A stretch of DNA of 64,000 nt, taken from Mycolicibacterium nivoides. Lineage in GTDB: Bacteria > Actinomycetota > Actinomycetes > Mycobacteriales > Mycobacteriaceae. Below, piece after piece: positions 18,610 through 25,966 of this stretch. The position numbers were made by a program, and so were the translations under genes. The first letter of the stretch is position 1. The number at the start of each line of letters is the position of its first letter. The notes below the pieces were generated by a model. The model did not search any database and was not told where the DNA came from. It worked only from the letters and a program-made list of their open reading frames with translations. The stretch is taken from the NCBI RefSeq assembly GCF_003855255.1, contig NZ_CP034072.1, positions 2,255,238 to 2,319,237 on the forward strand. The letters run 5' to 3'.

Positions 18610-19565
18610 GCCCGACCTTCGACGTCGTCACCGTCGGCGAGAGCCTCGGCCTGCTTACCGCGCCGCGGTCGGGGCGCCTGCACCACAACCCGACGCTGCG
18701 GCTGGGATTCGGCGGCGCCGAGAGCAATGTGGCGATCGGGGTGGCCCGGCTCGGCGGCGCGGCGGCCTGGATCGGACGGCTCGGCGCGGACAGCCTCGGC
18801 GAGTTGATTCTGCGTGAACTACGGGCCGAAGGTGTTCATCCGTACCCGGTGCTCGATCACGACGCCGCGACGGCGCTCATGGTCAAAGAACGTCCGCACC
18901 CCGGCAGCGCCCGCGTCAGCTATTACCGTCGCGGGCAAGCCGGCAGCCGGCTGCGACCGAGCGACGTCCCGGCCGCCGTCGTCGCCGACACGAGAATCCT
19001 TCATGTCACCGGCATTTCGGCCGGACTGGGTGAGTCCGCCCGGACCGCGGCACACGCGGCGGTGGACGCCGCGACATCGGCCGGGGTGACGGTCTCGTTC
19101 GACGTCAACCACCGCAGCGCCCTGTGGAGTGACCGGCAGGCGGCGGCGGCGGAGTATCTCGAACTTGCCCGGCGGGCCCACATCGTGTTCGCCGGGGAAG
19201 ACGAGGCGGAGCTGCTCACCGGAGCCGATTCCCCGCAGTGGCAACTCGACGCTCTGCTGAATCTTGGCATCGATTGCGCGGTGGTCAAGCGCGGCGCCGA
19301 CGGGGCGATGGCCGCCACGGCCGAGGGCCGGTATTCGGCTCCGGCCGTCGCTGTCCCGGTTATCGACACCGTCGGTGCCGGGGACGCCTTCGTCGCCGGC
19401 TGGCTGGCTGACCTCGCCCGCGGTGCGACGTTGCGCGAGTGCCTCGACACCGCGCTGGCGTGCGGCGCGTTCGCATGCACCGGCGAAGGCGACTGGGAGT
19501 CGGCTCCAAGCCGCGACGACCTGCGGTGGCTGCGTCGCGGCCCGGTGGATCCGGTTTCGCGCTAG
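18606..19565 (+). CDS. PfkB-family 2-keto-3-deoxygluconate (KDG) kinase
   Basis: 319 residues of the ribokinase/PfkB family. Signature 1 (Gly-Gly-Ala-Glu-Ser-Asn) is at 36-41. Signature 2 is Asp-Thr-Val-Gly-Ala-Gly-Asp at 254-260, with Asp260 the catalytic base. The Phe-Asp-x-Asn-x-Arg-x-x-Leu-Trp stretch at 165-174 is characteristic of KDG kinases. It would phosphorylate the product of the dehydratase to KDPG for the upstream aldolase. It is the last gene of the operon, and its stop overlaps the convergent Rv2466c-like gene by 4 nt. Confidence 0.9.
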   Translation: MSPTFDVVTVGESLGLLTAPRSGRLHHNPTLRLGFGGAESNVAIGVARLGGAAAWIGRLGADSLGELILRELRAEGVHPYPVLDHDAATALMVKERPHPGSARVSYYRRGQAGSRLRPSDVPAAVVADTRILHVTGISAGLGESARTAAHAAVDAATSAGVTVSFDVNHRSALWSDRQAAAAEYLELARRAHIVFAGEDEAELLTGADSPQWQLDALLNLGIDCAVVKRGADGAMAATAEGRYSAPAVAVPVIDTVGAGDAFVAGWLADLARGATLRECLDTALACGAFACTGEGDWESAPSRDDLRWLRRGPVDPVSR

Positions 19566-20194
19566 TCGAACTCGGGCGCCTCCGTGCGGGAGCGCTTGAG
19601 CTCCCAGAAATGCGGGTACGACGCGAACGTCACCGACGCATCCCAGAGCTTGCCGGCTTCCTCACCGCGAGGGATCTTCGAGAGCACCGGGCCGAAGAAC
19701 GCGACACCGTTGACGTGGATGGTCGGGGTGCCGACGTCGTCGCCCACGGCGTCCATACCGGCGTGATGGCTCTTGCGGAGTTCCTCGTCGTACTTGTCGG
19801 TGTTGGCGGCCTCGGCCAGTTCGGCGGGCAGACCGACCTCGTCGAGTGCCTGAGCGATGACCTGATCAAGGTCTTTGTTGTTCTGGTTGTGAATCCGGAA
19901 GCCCATCGCGGTGTAGAGCGGGCTGAGAATCTCCGGACCCTTGAGTTGCTCGGCGGCGATGGCGACCCGGACCGGGCCCCATGCCTTCTTCATCAGTTCC
20001 TGATAGTTCTCGGGTAGGTCACGGCCCTCGTTGAGTACCGCCAGGCTCATTACGTGGAACTGCACGTCGATATCGCGGACCTTCTCGACTTCGAGGATCC
20101 AGCGTGAGGTGATCCAGCACCACGGGCACAGCGGGTCGAACCAGAATCCGGCCGTGTCTTTCTGGTCTGTGGCCTTCTGATCTACGGGGGCCAT
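19562..20194 (-). CDS. Mycothiol-dependent CPWC oxidoreductase, Rv2466c family (DsbA-like)
   Basis: 210 residues of the DsbA/thioredoxin fold. The active site is Cys23-Pro-Trp-Cys26, directly after Phe-Asp-Pro-Leu; a cis-Pro (Thr-Pro-Thr) lies near residue 158. Rv2466c is an established mycothiol-dependent reductase of the oxidative stress response that also activates nitro pro-drugs, and it belongs to the SigH regulon. There is no signal peptide, so it is cytosolic. A matching SigH-type promoter is visible upstream at 20239-20268. Neighbouring pepN keeps the M. tuberculosis Rv2466c-Rv2467 order. Confidence 0.92.
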   Translation of the reverse strand: MAPVDQKATDQKDTAGFWFDPLCPWCWITSRWILEVEKVRDIDVQFHVMSLAVLNEGRDLPENYQELMKKAWGPVRVAIAAEQLKGPEILSPLYTAMGFRIHNQNNKDLDQVIAQALDEVGLPAELAEAANTDKYDEELRKSHHAGMDAVGDDVGTPTIHVNGVAFFGPVLSKIPRGEEAGKLWDASVTFASYPHFWELKRSRTEAPEFD

Positions 20195-20238
20195 CTACGC
20201 GTCCTCTCGATGTGGTTCAGGGCACAACTGCATTCAGC

Positions 20239-20268
20239 ACAACTCTGCACCCACACCGAGATGTTCCC
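20239..20268 (-). promoter_or_regulatory. SigH-type promoter of the Rv2466c-like gene
   Basis: On the minus strand GGGAACA (20268-20262) is followed by 17 nt and then AGTTGT (20244-20239). This fits the SigH consensus GGGAAYA-N16/17-cGTT. Transcription would start near 20232, giving a leader of about 38 nt before the ATG at 20194. SigH control of this gene is established in M. tuberculosis, so the site is expected. Confidence 0.7.
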
Positions 20269-20474
20269 GAAGCGAGTAACTATCCGAGGAGCAATTGCGA
20301 CAAGTTTGGTGACTGGCATGTCGACATGCATGCTGAAGTCACGGCAGCAGCACAGGAAACGCATAGTGGGCGAACCTTTATCTAAACGTGTTGTTCCTGT
20401 GACCCTGGTAAACCACTGTTGCCCAAGTGAGCAGAGCGATCTAAGGGTTCTGCGTTATAGCTGAGGAGCTCAAT

Positions 20475-20879
20475 ATGGCCGCTCGTGCCTTCCTGGCGAC
20501 CGCCGGTGCCGTCGCCGCCGCCTTCGCGTTTGCAGCCCCAGCGCAAGCCGATCCGGTCCCGGCCCCGAACGATCCGACCGACACCTCGTTCCTGAACGCG
20601 CTGAACAACGCCGGGGTGGGCTACGGCGACCCCAACACCGCCGTCCAGATGGGCCAGGACGTGTGTCCGATGCTGGTCGAGCCGGGTAAGAACTTCGCGT
20701 CGGTGGCCTCGCAGATGCGCGGTGACGGCGGCATGTCCCCCCAGATGGCGTCGTTCTTCACCGGCATCGCCATCCAGATGTACTGCCCGCAGATGATGTC
20801 GTCGATCAGCGACGGTTCGATCCTGAACAACCTGGGCGCGCTGAACGGGCTCGCCGGGATCGCCGGCTTCCCCCAGTAG
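20475..20879 (+). CDS. Secreted DUF732-family protein
   Basis: 134 residues. A classical Sec signal peptide covers residues 1-25 and ends Ala-Gln-Ala, with cleavage expected before Asp26. The mature domain of about 109 residues has the DUF732 pattern: a Phe-Leu-x-x-Leu start, Gly-Val/Gly-Tyr, and two Cys (about 64 and 99) that likely form a disulphide. DUF732 proteins are abundant in mycobacteria and secreted, with no established function. The start follows GAGGAG closely. It is transcribed towards pepN, which begins 38 nt after its stop. Confidence 0.85.
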   Translation: MAARAFLATAGAVAAAFAFAAPAQADPVPAPNDPTDTSFLNALNNAGVGYGDPNTAVQMGQDVCPMLVEPGKNFASVASQMRGDGGMSPQMASFFTGIAIQMYCPQMMSSISDGSILNNLGALNGLAGIAGFPQ

Positions 20880-20917
20880 CCCGGGTCCCTCGGACGTCCA
20901 GCCACTAGGTTGGACAC

Positions 20918-23503
20918 GTGGCACTTCCCAATCTCACTCGCGAACAGGCCGTCGAGCGCGCCGCTCTGGTCACCGTCGACAACTACAACATCGTCCTCGA
21001 CCTCACCGACGGCAACGGCAACCCCGGCGAACGCACCTTCCGGTCAACCACGACCGTGACGTTCGATGCCCTCGCCGGCGCCGACACCTTCATCGACCTG
21101 GCGGCCGACACGGTCCGCAGTGCGACGCTCAACGGCGTCGCACTGGACGTATCCGGTTACGACGAATCCACCGGCATCGCACTCACGGGCCTCGCCGAGC
21201 ACAACACCCTGGTGGTCGATGCCGACTGCCTGTACTCCAACACCGGCGAGGGCCTGCACCGCTTCGTCGACCCCGTCGACAACGAGGTCTACCTCTACTC
21301 ACAGTTCGAGACAGCCGACGCCAAGCGGATGCTCGCCTGCTTCGATCAGCCCGACCTCAAGGCCACGTTCGATGTCCGGGTCACCGCGCCGTCGCACTGG
21401 CAGGTGATCTCCAACGGGGCAACCACGAGCACCGAGCCCGACGGCGCGGTCACCGTGCACACCTTCGCCACCACCCCGAAGATGAGCACCTACCTGGCGG
21501 CGTTGATCGCCGGACCGTACGCGGTGTGGCGCGACTCGTATTCCGACTCGCACGGCGAGATCCCGCTGGGTATCTTCTGCCGGGCCTCGCTTGCCGAGTT
21601 CATGGATGCCGACCGGCTTTTCACCGAGACCAAGCAGGGTTTCGGCTTCTACCACAAGAACTTCGGTACGCCGTACGCGTTCGGCAAGTACGACCAGCTG
21701 TTCGTCCCCGAGTTCAACGCCGGGGCCATGGAGAACGCCGGCGCGGTGACGTTCCTCGAGGACTACGTCTTCCGGTCGAAGGTGACCCGGGCCTCCTACG
21801 AGCGTCGCGCCGAGACCGTGCTGCACGAGATGGCCCACATGTGGTTCGGCGATCTCGTCACCATGCAGTGGTGGGATGACCTGTGGCTCAACGAGTCCTT
21901 CGCGACGTTCGCGTCGGTGCTGTGCCAGGCCGAGGCCACCGAATACGACACGGCGTGGACCACTTTCGCCAACGTGGAGAAGTCCTGGGCCTACCGGCAG
22001 GATCAGCTGCCCTCGACTCACCCGGTCGCCGCGGACATCCCGGACCTGGCCGCCGTGGAGGTCAACTTCGACGGCATCACCTACGCCAAGGGCGCTTCGG
22101 TGCTCAAGCAGCTGGTGGCCTACGTCGGGCTCGAAGAGTTCCTCTCCGGGCTGCGCGATTACTTCCGCGACCACGCCTTCGCGAACGCCACGTTCGGCGA
22201 TCTGCTGGGTGCGCTGGAGAAGTCCTCGGGACGTGACCTGTCCGGCTGGGGCCAGCAGTGGCTCAAGACAACGGGTTTGAACACGCTGCGGGCCGACTTC
22301 GATGTGGACGGATCGGGTGCGTTCACCCGGTTCGCCATCTCCCAGTCAGGTGCGGCCCCGGGCGCCGGGGAGACCCGGGTGCACCGGCTGGCCATCGGCA
22401 TCTACGACGACGACGGTTCGGGCAAGCTCGTCCGCGTACACCGCGAGGAGCTCGACGTCGAGGGCCCGGTCACGGAAGTTCCCGCACTGGTGGGCATTTC
22501 ACGCGGCAAGCTGATCCTGGTCAACGACGACGACCTGACCTACTGCTCGTTGCGGCTCGATCCCGCCTCGCTGTCGACCGTGCTGTCCCGGATCGCCGAC
22601 ATCGCCGATCCACTCCCCCGCACGCTGGCATGGTCGGCAGCCTGGGAGATGACCCGCGAGGCCGAGATGAAGGCCCGCGACTTCGTCGCCCTGGTGATGA
22701 GCGGCGTGCACGCCGAGACCGAGGTCGGTGTCGCCCAGCGGCTGCTGATGCAGGCACAGACCGCGCTGAGCTCCTACGCCGATCCCGCCTGGGCCGCCGA
22801 AATCGGCTGGCCCTCGTTCGGGGATGCACTGCTCGATCTGGCGCGAGAGTCCGCGCCGGGTTCCGATCACCAACTCGCGTTCGTGAACGCGCTGTGCACC
22901 TCGGTGCTGTCGCCGAACCACGTCGCCGTGCTGTCGACCCTGCTCGACAACGAGCCGGCCGCGGTGAACATGACCGGCCTGGTGATCGACACCGACCTGC
23001 GCTGGCGGATCGTCACCGCACTGGCCCGGACCGGCGATGTCGACGCTGACGGGCCCGAGACGCCGTTCATCGATGCCGAGGCCGAGAACGACCCGACCGC
23101 GGCCGGCAAGCGTCAGGCCGCGGCGGCCTCGGCCGCCCGCCCGCAGGACGTGGTGAAGTCCGCGGCGTGGGAGCAGGTCATCGAGGACGACACGATCGCC
23201 AACATCACCACCCGCGCGATCGTCGGCGGTTTCGTGCAGCCCGGTCAGTCCGAGTTGCTGGCCCCCTTCACGACGCGCTACTTCGCGGCGATCTCCGGGG
23301 TGTGGGAGCGGCGGTCCAGCGAGGTCGCCCAGACCGTGGTGATCGGGCTGTACCCGTCGTGGGACATCAGTCAGAACGGGCTCGACGCGGCGGACGCGTT
23401 CCTGTCCGATCCCGAGGTGCCGCCCGCGCTGCGCCGGCTGGTGATCGAGGGCCGCGCCGGCGTGGAACGCTCCCTGCGCGCCCGCGCCTTCGATGTGAGC
23501 TGA
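20918..23503 (+). CDS. pepN: Aminopeptidase N (M1 family)
   Basis: 861 residues. This zinc metallopeptidase removes N-terminal residues from peptides in the cytosol. The exopeptidase motif Gly-Ala-Met-Glu-Asn is at 269-273. The zinc site is His303-Glu304-x-x-His307 plus Glu326 in Leu-Asn-Glu-Ser-Phe-Ala. The C-terminal ERAP1-like helical domain fills residues about 500-860, so the protein is full length. The GTG start is preceded by a TAGGTT element 7-8 nt upstream, consistent with a leaderless mRNA. It is the orthologue of Rv2467 by position and motifs. Confidence 0.95.
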   Translation: MALPNLTREQAVERAALVTVDNYNIVLDLTDGNGNPGERTFRSTTTVTFDALAGADTFIDLAADTVRSATLNGVALDVSGYDESTGIALTGLAEHNTLVVDADCLYSNTGEGLHRFVDPVDNEVYLYSQFETADAKRMLACFDQPDLKATFDVRVTAPSHWQVISNGATTSTEPDGAVTVHTFATTPKMSTYLAALIAGPYAVWRDSYSDSHGEIPLGIFCRASLAEFMDADRLFTETKQGFGFYHKNFGTPYAFGKYDQLFVPEFNAGAMENAGAVTFLEDYVFRSKVTRASYERRAETVLHEMAHMWFGDLVTMQWWDDLWLNESFATFASVLCQAEATEYDTAWTTFANVEKSWAYRQDQLPSTHPVAADIPDLAAVEVNFDGITYAKGASVLKQLVAYVGLEEFLSGLRDYFRDHAFANATFGDLLGALEKSSGRDLSGWGQQWLKTTGLNTLRADFDVDGSGAFTRFAISQSGAAPGAGETRVHRLAIGIYDDDGSGKLVRVHREELDVEGPVTEVPALVGISRGKLILVNDDDLTYCSLRLDPASLSTVLSRIADIADPLPRTLAWSAAWEMTREAEMKARDFVALVMSGVHAETEVGVAQRLLMQAQTALSSYADPAWAAEIGWPSFGDALLDLARESAPGSDHQLAFVNALCTSVLSPNHVAVLSTLLDNEPAAVNMTGLVIDTDLRWRIVTALARTGDVDADGPETPFIDAEAENDPTAAGKRQAAAASAARPQDVVKSAAWEQVIEDDTIANITTRAIVGGFVQPGQSELLAPFTTRYFAAISGVWERRSSEVAQTVVIGLYPSWDISQNGLDAADAFLSDPEVPPALRRLVIEGRAGVERSLRARAFDVS

Positions 23504-23513
23504 TTTGCCTCTG

Positions 23514-23581
23514 CCCCGCGAGCGACCGTGTCTGTACGGCGACACGCCGTGATTTCTGTACCGACGCGGTCGCTCGTGGGG
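23514..23581. repeat. Long imperfect inverted repeat downstream of pepN
   Basis: The 24-nt arms 23514-23537 and 23558-23581 are inverted copies with only a few mismatches, sharing the block GCGAGCGACCG against CGGTCGCTCG. The sequence between them is about 20 nt. It lies between two genes on the same strand and could stop pepN transcription or protect the 3' end. Its core resembles the perfect palindrome 400 bp further on, which suggests a dispersed mycobacterial intergenic element. Confidence 0.6.
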
Positions 23582-23597
23582 CTCATAGGCTTGATCG

Positions 23598-23939
23598 GTG
23601 GCGGTCAGTCGAACCCGCGCGGCACGGGCTGCCCGCAAGCGCAAGCGCCGGATGGACCTCGTGGTCCACGACCTCACCGACGAACAGTGGGAGGCCATCA
23701 AAGCGGCCTGGGGCGGGTGCGCCTACTGCCGCGGGACCGCGGGTCCGTTCCAGAAGGACTGCGTCATGGCGATCTCGCGCGGCGGGCGCTACACCGTGGA
23801 CAACGTCGTGCCGGCGTGTGGATCGTGCAACGCCAGCAAGTGCAACTTCGAGGTCAGCACCTGGATGCGGCGCAAGCGGCTCGATGAGCGTGCGTTCTTG
23901 ACGCGATACGTGGAGATCCGCAATGAGCTGACGGGCTAG
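23598..23939 (+). CDS. Small HNH-like zinc protein with an altered catalytic His
   Basis: 113 residues, GTG start. The N-terminal 20 residues are very Arg/Lys-rich. An HNH-type zinc pair is visible: Cys-Ala-Tyr-Cys near residue 41 and Cys-Gly-Ser-Cys near residue 75, followed by Asn-Ala-Ser-Lys. Where HNH nucleases have Asp-His-(Val/Ile), this protein has Asp-Cys-Val, so the usual catalytic His is missing although the later Asn (Asp-Asn-Val-Val-Pro) is kept. It may bind DNA without cutting or use another residue. It is flanked on both sides by strong palindromes. Confidence 0.7.
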   Translation: MAVSRTRAARAARKRKRRMDLVVHDLTDEQWEAIKAAWGGCAYCRGTAGPFQKDCVMAISRGGRYTVDNVVPACGSCNASKCNFEVSTWMRRKRLDERAFLTRYVEIRNELTG

Positions 23940-23956
23940 GCCACCCTACAAATGCA

Positions 23957-23998
23957 GCGAGCGTGCGTGCTTGTCAGTCGACAACCACGCACGCTCGC
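23957..23998. terminator. Strong perfect hairpin between convergent genes
   Basis: GCGAGCGTGCGTG (23957-23969) and CACGCACGCTCGC (23986-23998) are perfect 13-bp arms. Inside, TTGTC and GACAA extend the stem by 5 bp after a single C/C mismatch, leaving a 4-nt loop. It lies between the stops of the HNH-like gene (23939) and the convergent DUF5130 gene (24019), so it likely terminates both. Confidence 0.7.
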
Positions 23999-24018
23999 GG
24001 TGCTAGGTACTGAAAAAA

Positions 24019-24492
24019 TCAGGCAGGAGAGACGCCGGCTGACAGCACGCGCACGGCGCTGATCAGACCGTCGATCAAGTTGCCCTCCTTGAAGGAGGCG
24101 GCAGCTGCCGAGACGCCCAGCGGGGCGGCCTCTTCGATGCCACGGCCCTTGACGTCGGCGCCGTAGACCACCTCGATCGCGTGCTGGTCGGGTGAGACCG
24201 CGAGCAGCACCGCGTTGTTGGGGGTGGGCACCTTGGCCAGGATCTCGCGTGCCGTGGCGGCGGTGTCCGCGCCGAGGTCGCCGATGTAGACGGCGAACCG
24301 GGCCTTGGCCGCGCGCGAGCCGTACTTCAGCGCGTCGTCGAGCACGACCAGGTCCATCGTCGGGAACGGGTAGTGCACCGAGAGCTCACCGGGCTCGGTG
24401 ACCCCGGAGATCCGGCCGCTGTAGGTCAGGGCGTAGCCGTAGGGCAGGTCCAGATCGGACGGCGCGACGGTTGAAACTTCACCACTTGCCAC
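24019..24492 (-). CDS. DUF5130 family protein (Rv2468c-like)
   Basis: 157 residues, GTG start. It has a single alpha/beta domain resembling TPM-type domains: hydrophobic strands such as Asp-Leu-Val-Val-Leu near residue 47 and Asn-Ala-Val-Leu-Leu-Ala-Val near residue 92, then a Gly-rich helix region. No signal peptide or membrane segment is visible. Function is unknown. The start overlaps the end of ctaJ by 14 nt, so the two are probably cotranslated, which hints at a role near the cytochrome bcc-aa3 supercomplex. The orthologue in M. tuberculosis should be Rv2468c by position. Confidence 0.75.
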   Translation of the reverse strand: MASGEVSTVAPSDLDLPYGYALTYSGRISGVTEPGELSVHYPFPTMDLVVLDDALKYGSRAAKARFAVYIGDLGADTAATAREILAKVPTPNNAVLLAVSPDQHAIEVVYGADVKGRGIEEAAPLGVSAAAASFKEGNLIDGLISAVRVLSAGVSPA

Positions 24493-24712
24493 TTGCGCCG
24501 CCTCCGATCGTCACACCGTGTGAATCATGCCCGCCGTGCCCGTGATCCTGCGGCTCCTCGGCAGCCCACAGGATGGGCTCGTGGGTCCACGGCTCGGACA
24601 ACTTGTAGGTAGCCGGGTGCGGTCCCTTGCGGGTCATGAAGATCAACGCCAGGACCACGAACAACAACAGCGGAACCCCTCCGAGGAGGGAATGGGTAAG
24701 TGCTGTGCTCAC
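24479..24712 (-). CDS. ctaJ: aa3-type cytochrome oxidase subunit CtaJ
   Basis: 77 residues with one membrane helix (about residues 7-27, Leu/Val/Phe-rich) followed by Thr-Arg-Lys-Gly, a soluble segment containing Tyr-Lys-Leu-Ser-Glu-Pro-Trp, and a His/Gly-rich end. This matches my recollection of CtaJ, an accessory subunit seen in the cryo-EM structure of the M. smegmatis bcc-aa3 supercomplex, whose gene also lies between pepN and glbO. GTG 24712 is chosen; an in-frame TTG at 24718 is possible. It overlaps DUF5130 by 14 nt. Confidence 0.75.
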   Translation of the reverse strand: MSTALTHSLLGGVPLLLFVVLALIFMTRKGPHPATYKLSEPWTHEPILWAAEEPQDHGHGGHDSHGVTIGGGASGKW

Positions 24713-24771
24713 GCGCAAACCGTATCAGCCGCAATGCGACGATGCGTCGAGAGTGCCCAGCAAGTCGGGCG

Positions 24772-25416
24772 TCAGGCCGCACCCTCGCCCAGATAGCGCA
24801 CCCAGGCCGGGTCGAGCTCCTTGATCGTCGACAACAGTCTCCAGTGCTGCCCCTTCGGCGGCGTCGGCACACACCGCAGTGACCAGCCCAGTTCAGCCAG
24901 CAGACGGTCGGCCTTGCGGTGGTTGCACGGCGCGCACGCCGCCACACAGTTCTCCCAGGAGTGCTCGCCGCCGCGGCTACGCGGGATCACGTGGTCGACA
25001 GTGTCGGCCCGCCCGCCGCAGTACGCGCACCGGAAGCGGTCGCGGTGCATGAGCGCGGCCCGGGTCATCGGGATACGGGCCCGGTAGGGCACCCGTACGA
25101 AGGTGCGCAGCCGGATCACCGACGGCACCACGATGGTGCGGGTGGCCGAGTGGATGACCGGTCCCGACGGGTCGTCGTGCACGACGTCGGCTTTGCCACA
25201 CATCACCATGATCACGGCACGCCGCAGCGGCAGCGCGGTCAGCGGTTCGTAGGTGGAGTTGAGCAGCAGCACCCGACGCCGCCCCCACAGGGAGGCGTCA
25301 GGGTTGATCGTCGGCAGTGCCTCGACGCTGTGCAGAGGGCGATTTGGCACATGGGGTCCCGATGGGCCGGGTATGTGGCCGGTCCGTCGCATATGGCTTT
25401 TTTTGCTGTGCGCCAT
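24772..25416 (-). CDS. HNH endonuclease domain protein (Rv2469c-like)
   Basis: 214 residues. The C-terminal half carries an intact HNH finger: Cys-Ala-Tyr-Cys, Val-Asp-His-Val-Ile-Pro with the catalytic His, Glu-Asn, and Cys-Ala-Pro-Cys-Asn with downstream Lys. The N-terminal 60 residues are basic and probably disordered. A strand-rich region (Leu-Leu-Leu-Asn-Ser-Thr-Tyr-Glu-Pro-Leu) leads into the finger. ATG 25416 follows GGAGG by 4 nt, which decides the start. Members of this family are common single-copy genes in actinobacteria without a defined target. It is divergent from glbO. Confidence 0.85.
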   Translation of the reverse strand: MAHSKKSHMRRTGHIPGPSGPHVPNRPLHSVEALPTINPDASLWGRRRVLLLNSTYEPLTALPLRRAVIMVMCGKADVVHDDPSGPVIHSATRTIVVPSVIRLRTFVRVPYRARIPMTRAALMHRDRFRCAYCGGRADTVDHVIPRSRGGEHSWENCVAACAPCNHRKADRLLAELGWSLRCVPTPPKGQHWRLLSTIKELDPAWVRYLGEGAA

Positions 25417-25560
25417 GGAGCCTCCGAGGAGACAGTCCACCATGGATCCTGCGGATACGCACGAAAATTCTTTGTGTGTTCGCAGGTCAGTCCAATGAAC
25501 ACCAGGTGACCACGGTGCCGTGACCGGCGCCGACGTGCCGTCAGGCCACAATGGACCACA

Positions 25561-25965
25561 ATGAACGACGTGACGCAGGTGCAACGATCTTTCTACGACG
25601 AAGTCGGTGGGCACGACACTTTCGCGGCGATCGTGTCGCGGTTCTACCAACTGGTGCGCGAGGACGAGATCCTGCTGCCGCTGTATCCCGAGGACGACAT
25701 CGATGGTGCCGAAGAGCGGCTGCGGATGTTCCTCGAGCAGTACTGGGGTGGGCCGCGGACGTACTCCGACCAGCGTGGCCACCCGCGGCTGCGGATGCGG
25801 CACGCCCCGTTCCGGATCGGATACCTCGAGCGCGACGCCTGGCTGCGCTGCATGCACACCGCAGTGGCCTCGATCGACTCGACGACGCTGGACGAGCCGC
25901 ACCGGCGCGCGTTGCTGGACTATCTGAACATGGCCGCGGACTCGATGGTGAACTCGGCGTTCTGA
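25561..25965 (+). CDS. glbO: Truncated haemoglobin O (trHbO)
   Basis: 134 residues with the group II truncated globin fold. Counterparts of the M. tuberculosis trHbO haem-pocket residues are present with an offset of six: Tyr29 (B10), Tyr42 (CD1), proximal His81 (F8) and Trp94 (G8). Trp G8 is a group II hallmark. The protein binds O2 very tightly and is thought to act in O2/peroxide/NO chemistry near the membrane. The stop is 1 nt before the alpha-glucosidase start, an arrangement shared with Rv2470-Rv2471. Confidence 0.95.
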   Translation: MNDVTQVQRSFYDEVGGHDTFAAIVSRFYQLVREDEILLPLYPEDDIDGAEERLRMFLEQYWGGPRTYSDQRGHPRLRMRHAPFRIGYLERDAWLRCMHTAVASIDSTTLDEPHRRALLDYLNMAADSMVNSAF

Positions 25966-25966
25966 C

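Noticed and set aside
23514..23998. Repeated GCGAGCG palindromes as a possible CRISPR array
   Set aside because: There are only two copies with different arms and a gene between them, no regular spacers and no cas genes.
24150..24480. DUF5130 protein as a secreted TPM phosphatase
   Set aside because: It has no signal peptide or membrane anchor, and the motif match to TPM domains is only general.
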